A program made the translations under genes and the position numbers. Below the pieces are notes generated by a model. The model saw nothing but the letters and a program-made list of their open reading frames with translations, had not been told where the DNA came from and did no database searches. Positions 1 through 7,886 of a DNA stretch of 64,000 bases are shown here, one piece after another. The first letter of the stretch is position 1. Each line of letters begins with the position of its first letter. This stretch comes from Bradyrhizobium sp. 4 (GTDB taxonomy: Bacteria > Pseudomonadota > Alphaproteobacteria > Rhizobiales > Xanthobacteraceae): contig NZ_CP064686.1 in the NCBI RefSeq assembly GCF_023100905.1, forward strand, positions 4,650,001 through 4,714,000. The letters run 5' to 3'.

Positions 1-12
1 TTCCAACCGTTC

Positions 13-37
13 GGAACCTTGCTCCGGTTCGTGCGTC
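13..37 (+). promoter_or_regulatory. EcfG-type promoter candidate for fdhD
   Basis: GGAAC at 13-17 is followed after 16 bases by CGTC at 34-37, one mismatch from the alphaproteobacterial EcfG consensus GGAAC-N16/17-CGTT. An upstream TTCCAA at 1-6 repeats an arrangement seen at the two exact EcfG-type promoters at 9.2 and 15.5 kb. A transcript starting a few bases after 37 would give a leader of about 20 bases before the fdhD ATG. The spacing and context support it; the -10 mismatch weakens it. Confidence 0.45.
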
Positions 38-63
38 GATGAATTGACGTAGGACGAACACCC

Positions 64-936
64 ATGCACGGCTCTCGATCCGGCGCACACGATCGCGCAT
101 CCATGCCCACGCCATCCGTGAGAATGCCCCGGCTCACGTCGAGCGGGACGCACGATGAGCGGATGCTGGCCGAGGAATGTCCCGTGGCACTCGTCTACGA
201 CGGAACGACCGTCGCCGTCGTGATGGCAACTCCCGCCGATCTGACCGACCTTGCTGTGGGATTCAGTCTGACCGAAGGGATCATCGGCGACATCGGCGAG
301 ATCGAGGAGCTCACGGTCGTTCCCGGTCCCGACGGGATCGAACTGCGGCTATGGCTGCGACCGAATGCCGGGCGACGGCTGAAGGAGCGACGGCGACATC
401 TGGTCGGGCCGACGGGTTGCGGCCTGTGCGGCATCGACAGCCTGCGCGAAGCCGGCCGTATCGCTCAGTGCGTCGAGCAACCGGCGGGCCTCACGCCGGA
501 GCAGATCAGCACGGCCATCGCGGCCCTCACCGAGTCACAGATCCTCAACCACAAGACACGCGCCGCTCACGCCGCGGGTTTTTTCCGGCCAGGCAGCAAG
601 ACCATGATGGTGCGCGAGGACGTGGGGCGCCACAACGCCCTCGACAAGCTTGCCGGCGCTCTCGCCATCGAAGGTGCATCCGGCGGCGCCGGCGCCGTCA
701 TCCTCACCAGCCGGCTATCGGTCGAGATGGTGCAAAAAACCGCCGCGATGGGCGCCGGCATCGTCGTCGCCATGTCTGCACCGACTGCGCTTGCGGTCCG
801 AACGGCGGAGGCCAGTGGCATTACGCTTGTCGGGATCGCACGGGGCGACGAATTCGAAATCTTCAGCCATCCGGCGCGGGTGTTCATGCCCGCGGCCACC
901 CAGATCGAGCCGGAGTTTCGACCGCAGGCAAACTAA
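64..936 (+). CDS. fdhD: Formate dehydrogenase accessory sulfurtransferase FdhD
   Basis: FdhD is a cytoplasmic protein that passes sulfur from a cysteine desulfurase to the molybdenum cofactor, which activates formate dehydrogenase. The 290-residue product has the family hallmarks: GCGLCG with Cys119 and Cys122, the pair that corresponds to the catalytic CxxC, and REDVGRHNALDKL at 184-196. The first 30 residues are poorly conserved in character, so a start slightly downstream is possible, but the ATG used sits about 27 bases after an EcfG-like promoter. No formate dehydrogenase subunit gene follows it, so here it is an orphan accessory gene unless the operon lies upstream of the window. Confidence 0.95.
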   Translation: MHGSRSGAHDRASMPTPSVRMPRLTSSGTHDERMLAEECPVALVYDGTTVAVVMATPADLTDLAVGFSLTEGIIGDIGEIEELTVVPGPDGIELRLWLRPNAGRRLKERRRHLVGPTGCGLCGIDSLREAGRIAQCVEQPAGLTPEQISTAIAALTESQILNHKTRAAHAAGFFRPGSKTMMVREDVGRHNALDKLAGALAIEGASGGAGAVILTSRLSVEMVQKTAAMGAGIVVAMSAPTALAVRTAEASGITLVGIARGDEFEIFSHPARVFMPAATQIEPEFRPQAN

Positions 937-983
937 GGGAACCCGGGCATGAGGGATAGCGAACTTCGTCGCGCTCACCTTGC

Positions 984-997
984 TCGACATATGTCGA
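984..997. promoter_or_regulatory. Perfect 14-bp palindrome, possible operator
   Basis: TCGACATATGTCGA is a perfect inverted repeat in the 162-base gap between fdhD and the DUF1326 gene. It is about 100 bases upstream of the DUF1326 start. It could bind a dimeric regulator, but I cannot assign one. Confidence 0.3.
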
Positions 998-1098
998 TGG
1001 TGGAATCGGCTTGCGGTGCTTCCTCACGAAGCGTAATTTTCAACTCTACGTAGCTCATTCGAAAGCATCTATCGGGTTCGGCCAAGCGGGAGACAGCA

Positions 1099-1728
1099 AT
1101 GGCGGATGTCCCATGGCACCTTTCCGGTGACTATTTCGAGAATTGCAATTGCAGCATCGTGTGCCCCTGCCTGGTGTCGGCGGCGCCGCCGTTGACCGCG
1201 CGACCGACCGAGGGCTTCTGCAACGTACCGCTGATCTTCCACATCGAGACCGGCCGCTATGGCGAGATCGCGCTCGATGACCTGAATGTGCTCGTCATCC
1301 TCCATGCACCTGGGGTCATGGCAGACGGAGACTGGTCGGTGGCCGCCTATATCGATCAGCGCGCCAACGATGACCAGACCCAGGCCCTGGCTGCAATCTT
1401 CACCGGCGGTGCCGGCGGTCCCATGGCCGCGTTCGCGCCACTGATCAGCAAGAACCTGGGGGTGCGCAAGGTCCCGATCACGTTCCAAATCGACGGCAAG
1501 ACGCGGTCCGCGGAAATCCCCGGCGTCCTGCACATGTCCGTCGATCCGCTACCGACCATGCATCCGAGCGGCGAGATGTGGGTGAACATCGGCCATCCGG
1601 TCAGCCCCGACGCCATGGTGATGGCGGTCGGTGCTGCCGGCAATACCTTCAGCGATCATGGCATGCGCTGGGATAATTCCGGCAGGAACGGCCTCTATGC
1701 GCCGATCCGCTGGTCGAACCAGGCGTGA
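1099..1728 (+). CDS. DUF1326 domain protein
   Basis: This 209-residue protein fits the DUF1326 family, whose function is not established. It opens with a cysteine cluster, Cys16, Cys18, Cys22 and Cys24 (ENCNCSIVCPC), which looks suited to metal or redox chemistry. There is no signal peptide or membrane segment. The ATG follows a GGGAGA ribosome-binding site. The next gene, 65 bases downstream on the same strand, encodes a DUF2182 membrane protein; these two families commonly lie side by side, so a shared role is likely. A metal-related job is my inference from the Cys motif here and the Met-rich motif of the neighbour. Confidence 0.85.
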   Translation: MADVPWHLSGDYFENCNCSIVCPCLVSAAPPLTARPTEGFCNVPLIFHIETGRYGEIALDDLNVLVILHAPGVMADGDWSVAAYIDQRANDDQTQALAAIFTGGAGGPMAAFAPLISKNLGVRKVPITFQIDGKTRSAEIPGVLHMSVDPLPTMHPSGEMWVNIGHPVSPDAMVMAVGAAGNTFSDHGMRWDNSGRNGLYAPIRWSNQA

Positions 1729-1793
1729 TGTAAACTCCAGATACCGGCCTGCATCGGTGGCCGGCAACATCGATCGCACAACATCGATCGCAA

Positions 1794-2615
1794 ATGACGG
1801 ACAGCCCCTTGGAAGCCGTGCTGCGGCGCGATCGCTGGATCGTCGGCGGCGCGATCGTCCTCATGGTCGCGCTGGCGTGGAGCTATGTGCTCTGGCTCGC
1901 CAACGACATGGACATGGGCGGCATGGACATGACCGAGTTCCGCATGATCCCCGCTGGGATCGGAATCATGCTGCCAGCCGAAGAGCCGTGGCGAACAATC
2001 GAGTTCGCCTATGTGTTCCTGATGTGGGCGGTGATGATGGTCGGAATGATGGCCCCCTCGGCCGCGCCCATGATCCTGATGTACGCCCGTGTAGGTCGAC
2101 AGGGCAAAGCGCAAGGCAAACTATTCGCAGCGACCGGCTGGTTTGCCGCCGGCTATCTCCTGGCCTGGTGCGGCTTTTCGCTGGCAGCCACCCTGCTCCA
2201 ATGGGCGATCGAGCGGGCTGCCCTGCTGGATTCCCGGATGGCGATCGCGAGCAACCTGCTCGGCGGCATCGTGCTGATCGCGGCGGGCGCCTATCAATGG
2301 ACACGGCTCAAAGACATCTGCCTCGCCCAATGCCAGTCGCCGTTTCTGTTCCTGATGCGCCACGGCGGCTTTCGCAGCGACCTGCGGGGTTGCGTGCTGC
2401 TGGGCTTTCGGCATGGAGGTTATTGTGTCGGCTGCTGCTGGGTATTGATGGCGCTGTTGTTCGTGGGCGGCGTGATGAACGTGCTCTGGATTGCGCTTTT
2501 GTCGTTGCTTGTACTTTTGGAGAAAGTCACGCCGGTGGGACGCTGGATCGCGCGCGCTGCCGGCATTGCCTGTGTGGCCGCGGGCGCGTGGCTCCTGCTG
2601 ACCTTGCCGAAGTGA
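1794..2615 (+). CDS. DUF2182 integral membrane protein
   Basis: The 273-residue polytopic inner-membrane protein has hydrophobic segments at about 16-36, 72-98, 112-136, 152-168, 200-240 and 255-271. A Met/Asp-rich periplasmic-looking patch, NDMDMGGMDM at 37-46, follows the first segment, and a Cys-rich stretch (Cys176, Cys180, Cys200, Cys211, Cys214, Cys215) lies in the C-terminal half. Both fit the DUF2182 family. It is probably co-transcribed with the DUF1326 gene. The biochemical role is unknown; metal binding or transfer is a guess from the residues. The ribosome-binding site is weak. Confidence 0.85.
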   Translation: MTDSPLEAVLRRDRWIVGGAIVLMVALAWSYVLWLANDMDMGGMDMTEFRMIPAGIGIMLPAEEPWRTIEFAYVFLMWAVMMVGMMAPSAAPMILMYARVGRQGKAQGKLFAATGWFAAGYLLAWCGFSLAATLLQWAIERAALLDSRMAIASNLLGGIVLIAAGAYQWTRLKDICLAQCQSPFLFLMRHGGFRSDLRGCVLLGFRHGGYCVGCCWVLMALLFVGGVMNVLWIALLSLLVLLEKVTPVGRWIARAAGIACVAAGAWLLLTLPK

Positions 2616-2758
2616 TTGCGAGGCGCGGACGACGATCGCGCCGACTCTCGGCCGCGAGATCGAACATCGAAACTGGGGGAGGCCCCGTTCCAGGATTCGC
2701 AGCGCGAACACGGCGGGCACCGCAAATCGCGAAACAATCTTTCGCGTGTCTGTTTGCT

Positions 2759-2843
2759 TGGTGCGCTCGGAGGGACTCGAACCCCCACGATTTTACTCAC
2801 TGCCACCTCAAGGCAGCGCGTCTACCAATTCCGCCACGAGCGC
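2759..2843 (-). tRNA. tRNA-Leu(GAG)
   Basis: Read on the minus strand, a full class-II tRNA folds from GCGCTCG (5' acceptor, ending at 2843) to CGAGCGC-A-CCA (CCA at 2759-2761). The anticodon arm is CTGCC-TTGAGGT-GGCAG, which gives anticodon GAG for leucine. A long variable arm and a GGTTCGAGTCC T-arm are present. The CCA end is encoded. Confidence 0.96.
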
Positions 2844-3027
2844 TTTTGGGGATGCCGGCTAGAGGCTTGAAGGCCAACCGGATCAACGGCGCCGATCTAA
2901 CAAATCCATCAGAGGGGTACAAGCCTCCAAAGGCCCTGAATTCCACAAGCTTGGCAGGAAAGTTCCGGCTCTTCGCGCCGGCATCGGCCTTTTCCGCCTG
3001 CCCAGGCGGCTGCGCGTGCCCGGGCCG

Positions 3028-3330
3028 CTACCGCGTGCCCGGGATACGGGGCAGCATCTGCTTGACCTCGACCGCGATCCGGTTGCGGTCGACCAGCACG
3101 ACGCCGGAGGCGACGGGCAAATTATTGGCCAAAACCTTGACCTCGTCGGCCTCGGTTGCGTCCAGCTCGATGATGGCGCCGCGGGAAAGACGTAATACTT
3201 GATGGATCGGCATGGTTGTCGTCCCGAGGACGACCATGAGATCCACGGTGACTTTGTCGAGAGTAGGCACTTCAGCACCACCGCAACTTGGGACTAGGAC
3301 TAGGGACTTGGTATTTGCGCCTGGGATCAT
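3028..3330 (-). CDS. FliN/SpoA-domain flagellar motor switch-like protein
   Basis: This 100-residue protein matches the SpoA fold of FliN, with the signature VDLMVVLGTTTMPIHQVLRL, then LSRGAIIELD and VLVDRNRIAVEVKQM. FliN forms part of the flagellar C-ring with FliM and FliG and receives CheY-P. The ATG at 3330 is used; a TTG at 3351 would add seven residues but would overlap the divergent lipB start. No other flagellar gene lies in the window, so this is an isolated copy. It could be the main FliN or a second SpoA protein. Confidence 0.85.
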   Translation of the reverse strand: MIPGANTKSLVLVPSCGGAEVPTLDKVTVDLMVVLGTTTMPIHQVLRLSRGAIIELDATEADEVKVLANNLPVASGVVLVDRNRIAVEVKQMLPRIPGTR

Positions 3331-3350
3331 CACCCGGTTATGGTTAGCCA

Positions 3351-4088
3351 ATGGTTAATTCACCCCAAAACCCCCGCCAAGAGCTCGATTTGACGGCGTT
3401 TTCCGCCTCCTCCGGCGAGCCCGTGGAGTGGCGGATTTCGGACGCGCCCGTGCCCTATCCGGAGGCCGTGGCCGAAATGGAAGCGCGCGTCGCGGCGATT
3501 GCGGCGGGTGAAGCTCCGGAGCTGGTCTGGCTGCTGGAGCACCCTCCGCTCTACACGTCCGGCACCTCGGGCAAGGAATCAGACCTGCTCGAGGCCCGAT
3601 TCCCGACCTTTGCCACCGGGCGGGGCGGCCAGCTCACCTATCACGGGCCCGGCCAGCGCGTGGCCTATGTCATGCTCGACCTGAAGCGCCGCCGGCCGGA
3701 TGTCCGGGCCTATGTCGCGAGCCTGGAAGAGTTGATTCTGCGGACGCTCGCCGCCTTCAACATCCGTGGCGAGCGGCGCGAGGACCGGGTCGGCGTCTGG
3801 GTCAAGCGGCCCGACAAGGGACCCGAGCATGAGGACAAGATCGCGGCGATCGGCGTCCGGCTGAAGCGCTGGGTCTCGTTCCATGGCATCGCCATCAATG
3901 TCGAGCCGGAGCTGTCGCATTTCGACGGCATCGTGCCCTGCGGCGTCGCCGATCCCCGCTACGGCGTCACCTCGCTGGTCGACCTCGGCCAGCTCGTGAC
4001 GATGAGCGATGTCGACGTGGCGCTTCGGCAAGCCTTCGAGGAGCTGTTCGGGCCGACCCAGGCGCTGATGCCGGAAGCGGCGGCCTAA
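3351..4088 (+). CDS. lipB: Octanoyltransferase LipB
   Basis: LipB moves the octanoyl group from acyl carrier protein to the lipoyl domains of 2-oxoacid dehydrogenases and the glycine cleavage H protein, the first step of endogenous lipoate synthesis. The 245-residue product has the RGGQLTYHGPGQ motif (91-102), Lys163 in KIAAIGVRLKRWVSFHG and Cys197 in VPCGVAD; these correspond to the catalytic Lys/Cys dyad. Length is normal for the family, with an N-terminal tail of about 25 residues. The gene is divergent from the FliN-like gene, with only 20 bases between the starts chosen here. LipA is not adjacent. Confidence 0.95.
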   Translation: MVNSPQNPRQELDLTAFSASSGEPVEWRISDAPVPYPEAVAEMEARVAAIAAGEAPELVWLLEHPPLYTSGTSGKESDLLEARFPTFATGRGGQLTYHGPGQRVAYVMLDLKRRRPDVRAYVASLEELILRTLAAFNIRGERREDRVGVWVKRPDKGPEHEDKIAAIGVRLKRWVSFHGIAINVEPELSHFDGIVPCGVADPRYGVTSLVDLGQLVTMSDVDVALRQAFEELFGPTQALMPEAAA

Positions 4089-4272
4089 CTTCCGGTCTCC
4101 CTTATTCTCCGCAAACCCGGAATCAGCTACGCTTGATCTCGGTGTCGCCCCCGCCTCCCCCCTCCGCCGGGAAAGTACATTTCATACCGGGCGAATTGAT
4201 CATCGGACCGACTGTTCGAGCGCCAGGCATAAGGAGGGGTTGCGTTTCAGCTCGCAATGGGAGGTTTTTGCG

Positions 4273-4986
4273 ATGAGACTGTCTGCACCCATTTATCATC
4301 TGAAGCGAAGAGCGAAGCGCCTGTCCCGCGAGGAAGGCATTCCGCTGCACGATGCGCTCGACCGCATCGCCGCGACGGAAGGCTTTTCCGCATGGAGCAT
4401 GCTCGCGGCGAAAGCTGCCGCAGCGACGCCGGCCAACCGGCTTTTCCCGCAATTCCAACCGGGTGATCTGGTGCTGGTTGGCGCGCGTCCCGGCCAGGGC
4501 AAGACCCTGATGAGCCTCGAGCTTGCCGTGGAGGCGATGCGGTCGGGCCATCGCGCCGCGTTCTTCTCGCTGGAATACACCGAGAAAGACGTCTTCGATC
4601 GCTTTCGGGCGATCGGCGTGGACCTGGCGCAATTCGAAAAACTCTTCGAGGTCGATTGCTCCGACGCCATCAGTGCCGACCACGTTGTCAAGCAGATGGC
4701 CGCAGCACCGCGCGGCACCGTCGTGGTGATCGACTATCTGCAACTGCTCGACCAGCGGCGGGAAAATCCCGACCTTTCCGTTCAGGTGCGCGCGTTGAAA
4801 TCATTCGCGCGCGACAAGGGATTGATTGTCGTCTTCATCTCGCAGATCGACCGTTCCTATGATCCCTCGCTCAAGCCCTGCCCTGACCTGGACGATGTCA
4901 GGCTGCCGAACCCGCTCGACCTGAAGCTGTTCGACAAGACCTGTTTCCTGAACAAGGACGAAGTTCAGTTTCGCATAGCGAGCTGA
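4273..4986 (+). CDS. Stand-alone DnaB-type RecA-fold ATPase
   Basis: The 237-residue protein is essentially a shortened DnaB C-terminal helicase domain. It has Walker A GARPGQGKT at 70-78, FFSLEYTEKDV at 97-107 and Walker B VVVIDYLQLLD at 150-160. VFISQIDRS at 187-195 resembles the DnaB motif with SQLSR. It lacks the DnaB N-terminal domain and linker; the first 50 residues are basic and contain a short helical stretch instead. The ATG at 4273 follows GGGAGG at good spacing, better than a TTG 33 bases upstream. It is monocistronic. It may be a RecA-superfamily regulator rather than a replicative helicase; its role is unknown. Confidence 0.8.
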   Translation: MRLSAPIYHLKRRAKRLSREEGIPLHDALDRIAATEGFSAWSMLAAKAAAATPANRLFPQFQPGDLVLVGARPGQGKTLMSLELAVEAMRSGHRAAFFSLEYTEKDVFDRFRAIGVDLAQFEKLFEVDCSDAISADHVVKQMAAAPRGTVVVIDYLQLLDQRRENPDLSVQVRALKSFARDKGLIVVFISQIDRSYDPSLKPCPDLDDVRLPNPLDLKLFDKTCFLNKDEVQFRIAS

Positions 4987-5047
4987 CGATCAGGAGGCTC
5001 AACCGGTTCACGCCGCGGGTGAGATCGTTCACCCGCGGTCCGCGGTT

Positions 5048-5470
5048 TCACGCCTTCTCCGGCGAAACCTCGAGCTTGCCGGCGACGTAGCGCCGCTCCT
5101 GGGTCAGGCCGCCAAAGCCGTAGGCATCGCCCTTGACCTCGTCGACATGCAGATAGGTCTCGTGATGCAGCGGGCCCAGGATCCCGGCCATGCGCTGGAA
5201 CATCGCGGCGAGATAGGCGGCCTTCTCGTCCTTGGTGTTGGTGCCTTCGCTGACGTGGATGTCGATCCAGTAGCTCGCGAGCTTTTGCTCTGCGAGCGAC
5301 TTGCCGCCGGCGAACCAGTCGGCCGCCTCCACCGACTTCACGATGATGGCCGTGACCTCAGGATCCTTGTGCAGGATTTTTGCGGTGAGCTCGGACACGG
5401 CGCTCGCGATGTCGGCCTTCAGCGAGGGCGACTGGCGGGAGGTGGTGTAGGACACGGTGATCAGCGGCAT
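5048..5470 (-). CDS. 4-oxalocrotonate tautomerase-family protein
   Basis: The 140-residue product starts MPLITVSYTT, which places the catalytic N-terminal proline of the tautomerase superfamily at position 2. An amphipathic beta-alpha-beta unit follows (LTAKILHKDPEVTAIIVKSV), then a second half ending in YAGKLEV-like sequence. The family enolises alpha-keto acids during aromatic or related catabolism. The ATG at 5470 follows GGAGAACGACC. It is divergent from a LysR-type regulator 112 bases away, which is the usual arrangement of a regulator and its target. Confidence 0.85.
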   Translation of the reverse strand: MPLITVSYTTSRQSPSLKADIASAVSELTAKILHKDPEVTAIIVKSVEAADWFAGGKSLAEQKLASYWIDIHVSEGTNTKDEKAAYLAAMFQRMAGILGPLHHETYLHVDEVKGDAYGFGGLTQERRYVAGKLEVSPEKA

Positions 5471-5542
5471 GGTCGTTCTCCTCGGATGTCGCGCAGGTGT
5501 TGCGCGGCGTTGGTGAGAAGCTAGACCCGCCCTCGACATTTT

Positions 5543-5580
5543 GGTATCTTATCTCTGTTGATACCAGTGATAAGAGATAA
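5543..5580. promoter_or_regulatory. Interleaved inverted repeats, LysR operator candidate
   Basis: GGTATC at 5543-5548 pairs with GATACC at 5560-5565 across 11 bases, the T-N11-A type of site bound by LysR proteins. A second repeat, TTATCTCT at 5549-5556 and AGAGATAA at 5573-5580, interleaves with it and ends two bases before the regulator ATG. The position suits autorepression together with control of the divergent tautomerase gene. Confidence 0.6.
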
Positions 5581-5582
5581 TA

Positions 5583-6437
5583 ATGACAGCAACGCTCGAC
5601 ATCGCCACCGTCCAGGCCTTCCTGCTGGTTGCCGACCTCCAGAGCTTTACGCGGACCGCCGAAGCGCTTGGCACGACCCAGGCGGCCGTCAGCCTCAAGC
5701 TGCAACGGCTGGAGACGCTGCTGGGAAAACGTCTCGTCGAGCGCTCGCCGCGCGCGGTCCGTCTTACCGCGGATGGCGCAGCGTTCCTCGAGCGCGCCCG
5801 CGCGCTCATCGCGGCGCATGATTGCGCGCTGTCGGGCGAGGGGTCAGTCGCGCAGTCGCTCTCGCTCGGCATCTCGGACCATGCCGCGGGCCCGGAGTTG
5901 GTACCGCTGCTCGAACGCCTGCATGCGATGTCCTCGAACCTCACGCTCGCCGTCACCATCGGCTTCTCCCGCGAGATGCAGGAGGCCTATGATTCGGGCC
6001 AACTGGATGCGGTGATCGTGCGCCAGGAAGGCAGCCGGCGCGGCGGCGAGAAGCTGGCCGAGGACGAGTTCGGCTGGTTCGCGTCACGACGCTTCACAGT
6101 GCCAAAGGGGCAGCCTTTGCCGCTCGCGACGCTCGCCCCGCCCTGTGGGGTCCGCGCCATCGCCGTGCGCGCGCTCGATAAGGCTGGCCTGAAATGGCGT
6201 GAGCGCTTCGTCGGCGGCGGCGTCACCGCCGTGGTTGCAGCCGCGCTCGCCGGACTTGCAATCGCGCCGCTGGCGCGACGGATCGCGCCCCCCGGGCTGG
6301 TCGACATCGGGCCGACCCACAAGCTGCCGAAACTCGGCAGCTCGAAGGTGATGCTACATTCCAAGGTCAGCGATCCCGCCAAGCTGGCGGCGCTGCGCGC
6401 AGTCGCGGCAACATTCCGGAGCGTGGCGGCGATCTGA
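5583..6437 (+). CDS. LysR-family transcriptional regulator
   Basis: The 284-residue protein has a typical LysR N-terminal winged helix (residues 1-60: TVQAFLLVADLQSFTRTAEALGTTQAAVSLKLQRLE). A shorter-than-average effector-binding domain follows. It probably controls the divergent tautomerase gene and itself through the inverted repeats at 5543-5580. The ligand cannot be read from the sequence. Confidence 0.93.
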   Translation: MTATLDIATVQAFLLVADLQSFTRTAEALGTTQAAVSLKLQRLETLLGKRLVERSPRAVRLTADGAAFLERARALIAAHDCALSGEGSVAQSLSLGISDHAAGPELVPLLERLHAMSSNLTLAVTIGFSREMQEAYDSGQLDAVIVRQEGSRRGGEKLAEDEFGWFASRRFTVPKGQPLPLATLAPPCGVRAIAVRALDKAGLKWRERFVGGGVTAVVAAALAGLAIAPLARRIAPPGLVDIGPTHKLPKLGSSKVMLHSKVSDPAKLAALRAVAATFRSVAAI

Positions 6438-6449
6438 CGCCGCACGGCT

Positions 6450-7886
6450 TTACAAGATTGCTTCGAACGCACTGCGCAGCGTCTCGTGCCGGAACACAAA
6501 ACCGCGGCTCAGCGCCTTGTTGGGCAGCACGCGCTGACCGCCGAGCAGGAGCTCGTCGGCGAAACCGCCGCCGATCCGGCGCAGCAGGCCGCCGGGAATC
6601 CGGAACACCGCGGGCCGATGCAGACGGCGGCCTAGCTCCTCGCTGAACTTTGCGTTGGTGACAGGGATCGGCGCGGTGGCGTTGACGGGGCCGGCGAGAT
6701 CGGGCGTCGCCATCACATAGGCGATCAGCCGGATCAGATCGTCGCGCTCGATCCAGGACATCCACTGCCGCCCGTTGCCGATGGGACCGCCGAGCCCGAA
6801 CTCGAACGGCGTCAGCAAGCGCGTGACGAAGCCGCCTTCGGTGCCGAGCACGAGGCCGATGCGCAAATTGACCACGCGGACGCCGAGATCCTCCGCCGGC
6901 CGCGCCGCCGCCTCCCAGGCCGCACACAGCTCGTGGCTGAAGCAGGCGTGCGACTTCGCCGATTCCGTCAGCACCTGGTCGGCCCACAGGCCATACCAGC
7001 CGATCGCAGAGCCGCTGACGAGCACCTCGGGCTTGCGTTCGAGCCGCGCGATCAGCTTGACGATCTCGCCGGTCATGTCGATGCGCGAGCCGAGAATCTT
7101 CGCGCGCTTCGCCTCGGTCCACAGGCCGTTGCCAATCGGCTCGCCGGCGAGATTGACGACAGCGTCGATAGGCGCGTCCGAGGCGAGCTGATCGAGGCTC
7201 GTGATCAGCGTGACCGGCGGCGGCAGCATCTCGGCCTTGGCGGGATTGCGGATCAGGGCAATGACGTGATGCCCTGCTCCGCTGAGGCTCGCTGCGAGGC
7301 GGCTGCCGATGAAGCCGGTGGCACCTGATATCAGCACCGTCTTGCGGCCGGACAGCTTTTCGACGAGCCCGTGCGCGGGAGCGCTTCTCATGCGGCTGAG
7401 CCGGCGCATCGCCGCAAAATCCCTGACACCGCACAGCGCGGCGCCGACCGCACACGCCGTCGCGGCAATGCTGAGCAGGCCCTGATACACGACCATCACG
7501 CCGAGGGGCTGCGTGGCCCAATCGATCAGCACCGGCAACAGCAACACCAGGATGGCGCCGTAATTAATCGCGAGCAGCGTGTGATTGATCCGCTCGCTCG
7601 GCGGCAATTTTCGGCTGAGATCCTCCTCGACGAAATCCGTCAGCGTGATGACGATCTCGGCGACCAGCACCGCGACGATCAGCAGCGCCAGCGCGCCATG
7701 GACTTCGAGCCAGCCGAGCACGAGGAACAGCAGCGCATAAAGCATGTTGCGAATGCCGTGCAGCTTCAATTCGAAACGCTGCGACGGACGCCAGGCCAGG
7801 CGCTCGGTGAATTCGTGGTGATAGAAGGTGTCGAACACGCCCATCACGATCTGGATGGCGATGAGCGTCCACATGAGCTGTGTCAT
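6450..7886 (-). CDS. TIGR01777-family epimerase with N-terminal membrane domain
   Basis: The 478-residue protein is a fusion. Residues 1-150 are hydrophobic, with about four membrane segments. A Rossmann NAD(P)-binding domain begins at VLISGATGFIGSRLA (184-198), and a C-terminal domain of the DUF1731 type ends in LLLGGQRVLPNKALSRGF. TIGR01777 proteins are SDR-related sugar-nucleotide-epimerase-like enzymes with unknown substrate. The ATG overlaps the stop of the DUF4166 gene by four bases, which indicates translational coupling. It is the last gene of a three-gene operon with a GbsR-type regulator. The reading frame stays open upstream of 7886, but that part is a shadow of the DUF4166 gene. 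Confidence 0.9.
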   Translation of the reverse strand: MTQLMWTLIAIQIVMGVFDTFYHHEFTERLAWRPSQRFELKLHGIRNMLYALLFLVLGWLEVHGALALLIVAVLVAEIVITLTDFVEEDLSRKLPPSERINHTLLAINYGAILVLLLPVLIDWATQPLGVMVVYQGLLSIAATACAVGAALCGVRDFAAMRRLSRMRSAPAHGLVEKLSGRKTVLISGATGFIGSRLAASLSGAGHHVIALIRNPAKAEMLPPPVTLITSLDQLASDAPIDAVVNLAGEPIGNGLWTEAKRAKILGSRIDMTGEIVKLIARLERKPEVLVSGSAIGWYGLWADQVLTESAKSHACFSHELCAAWEAAARPAEDLGVRVVNLRIGLVLGTEGGFVTRLLTPFEFGLGGPIGNGRQWMSWIERDDLIRLIAYVMATPDLAGPVNATAPIPVTNAKFSEELGRRLHRPAVFRIPGGLLRRIGGGFADELLLGGQRVLPNKALSRGFVFRHETLRSAFEAIL

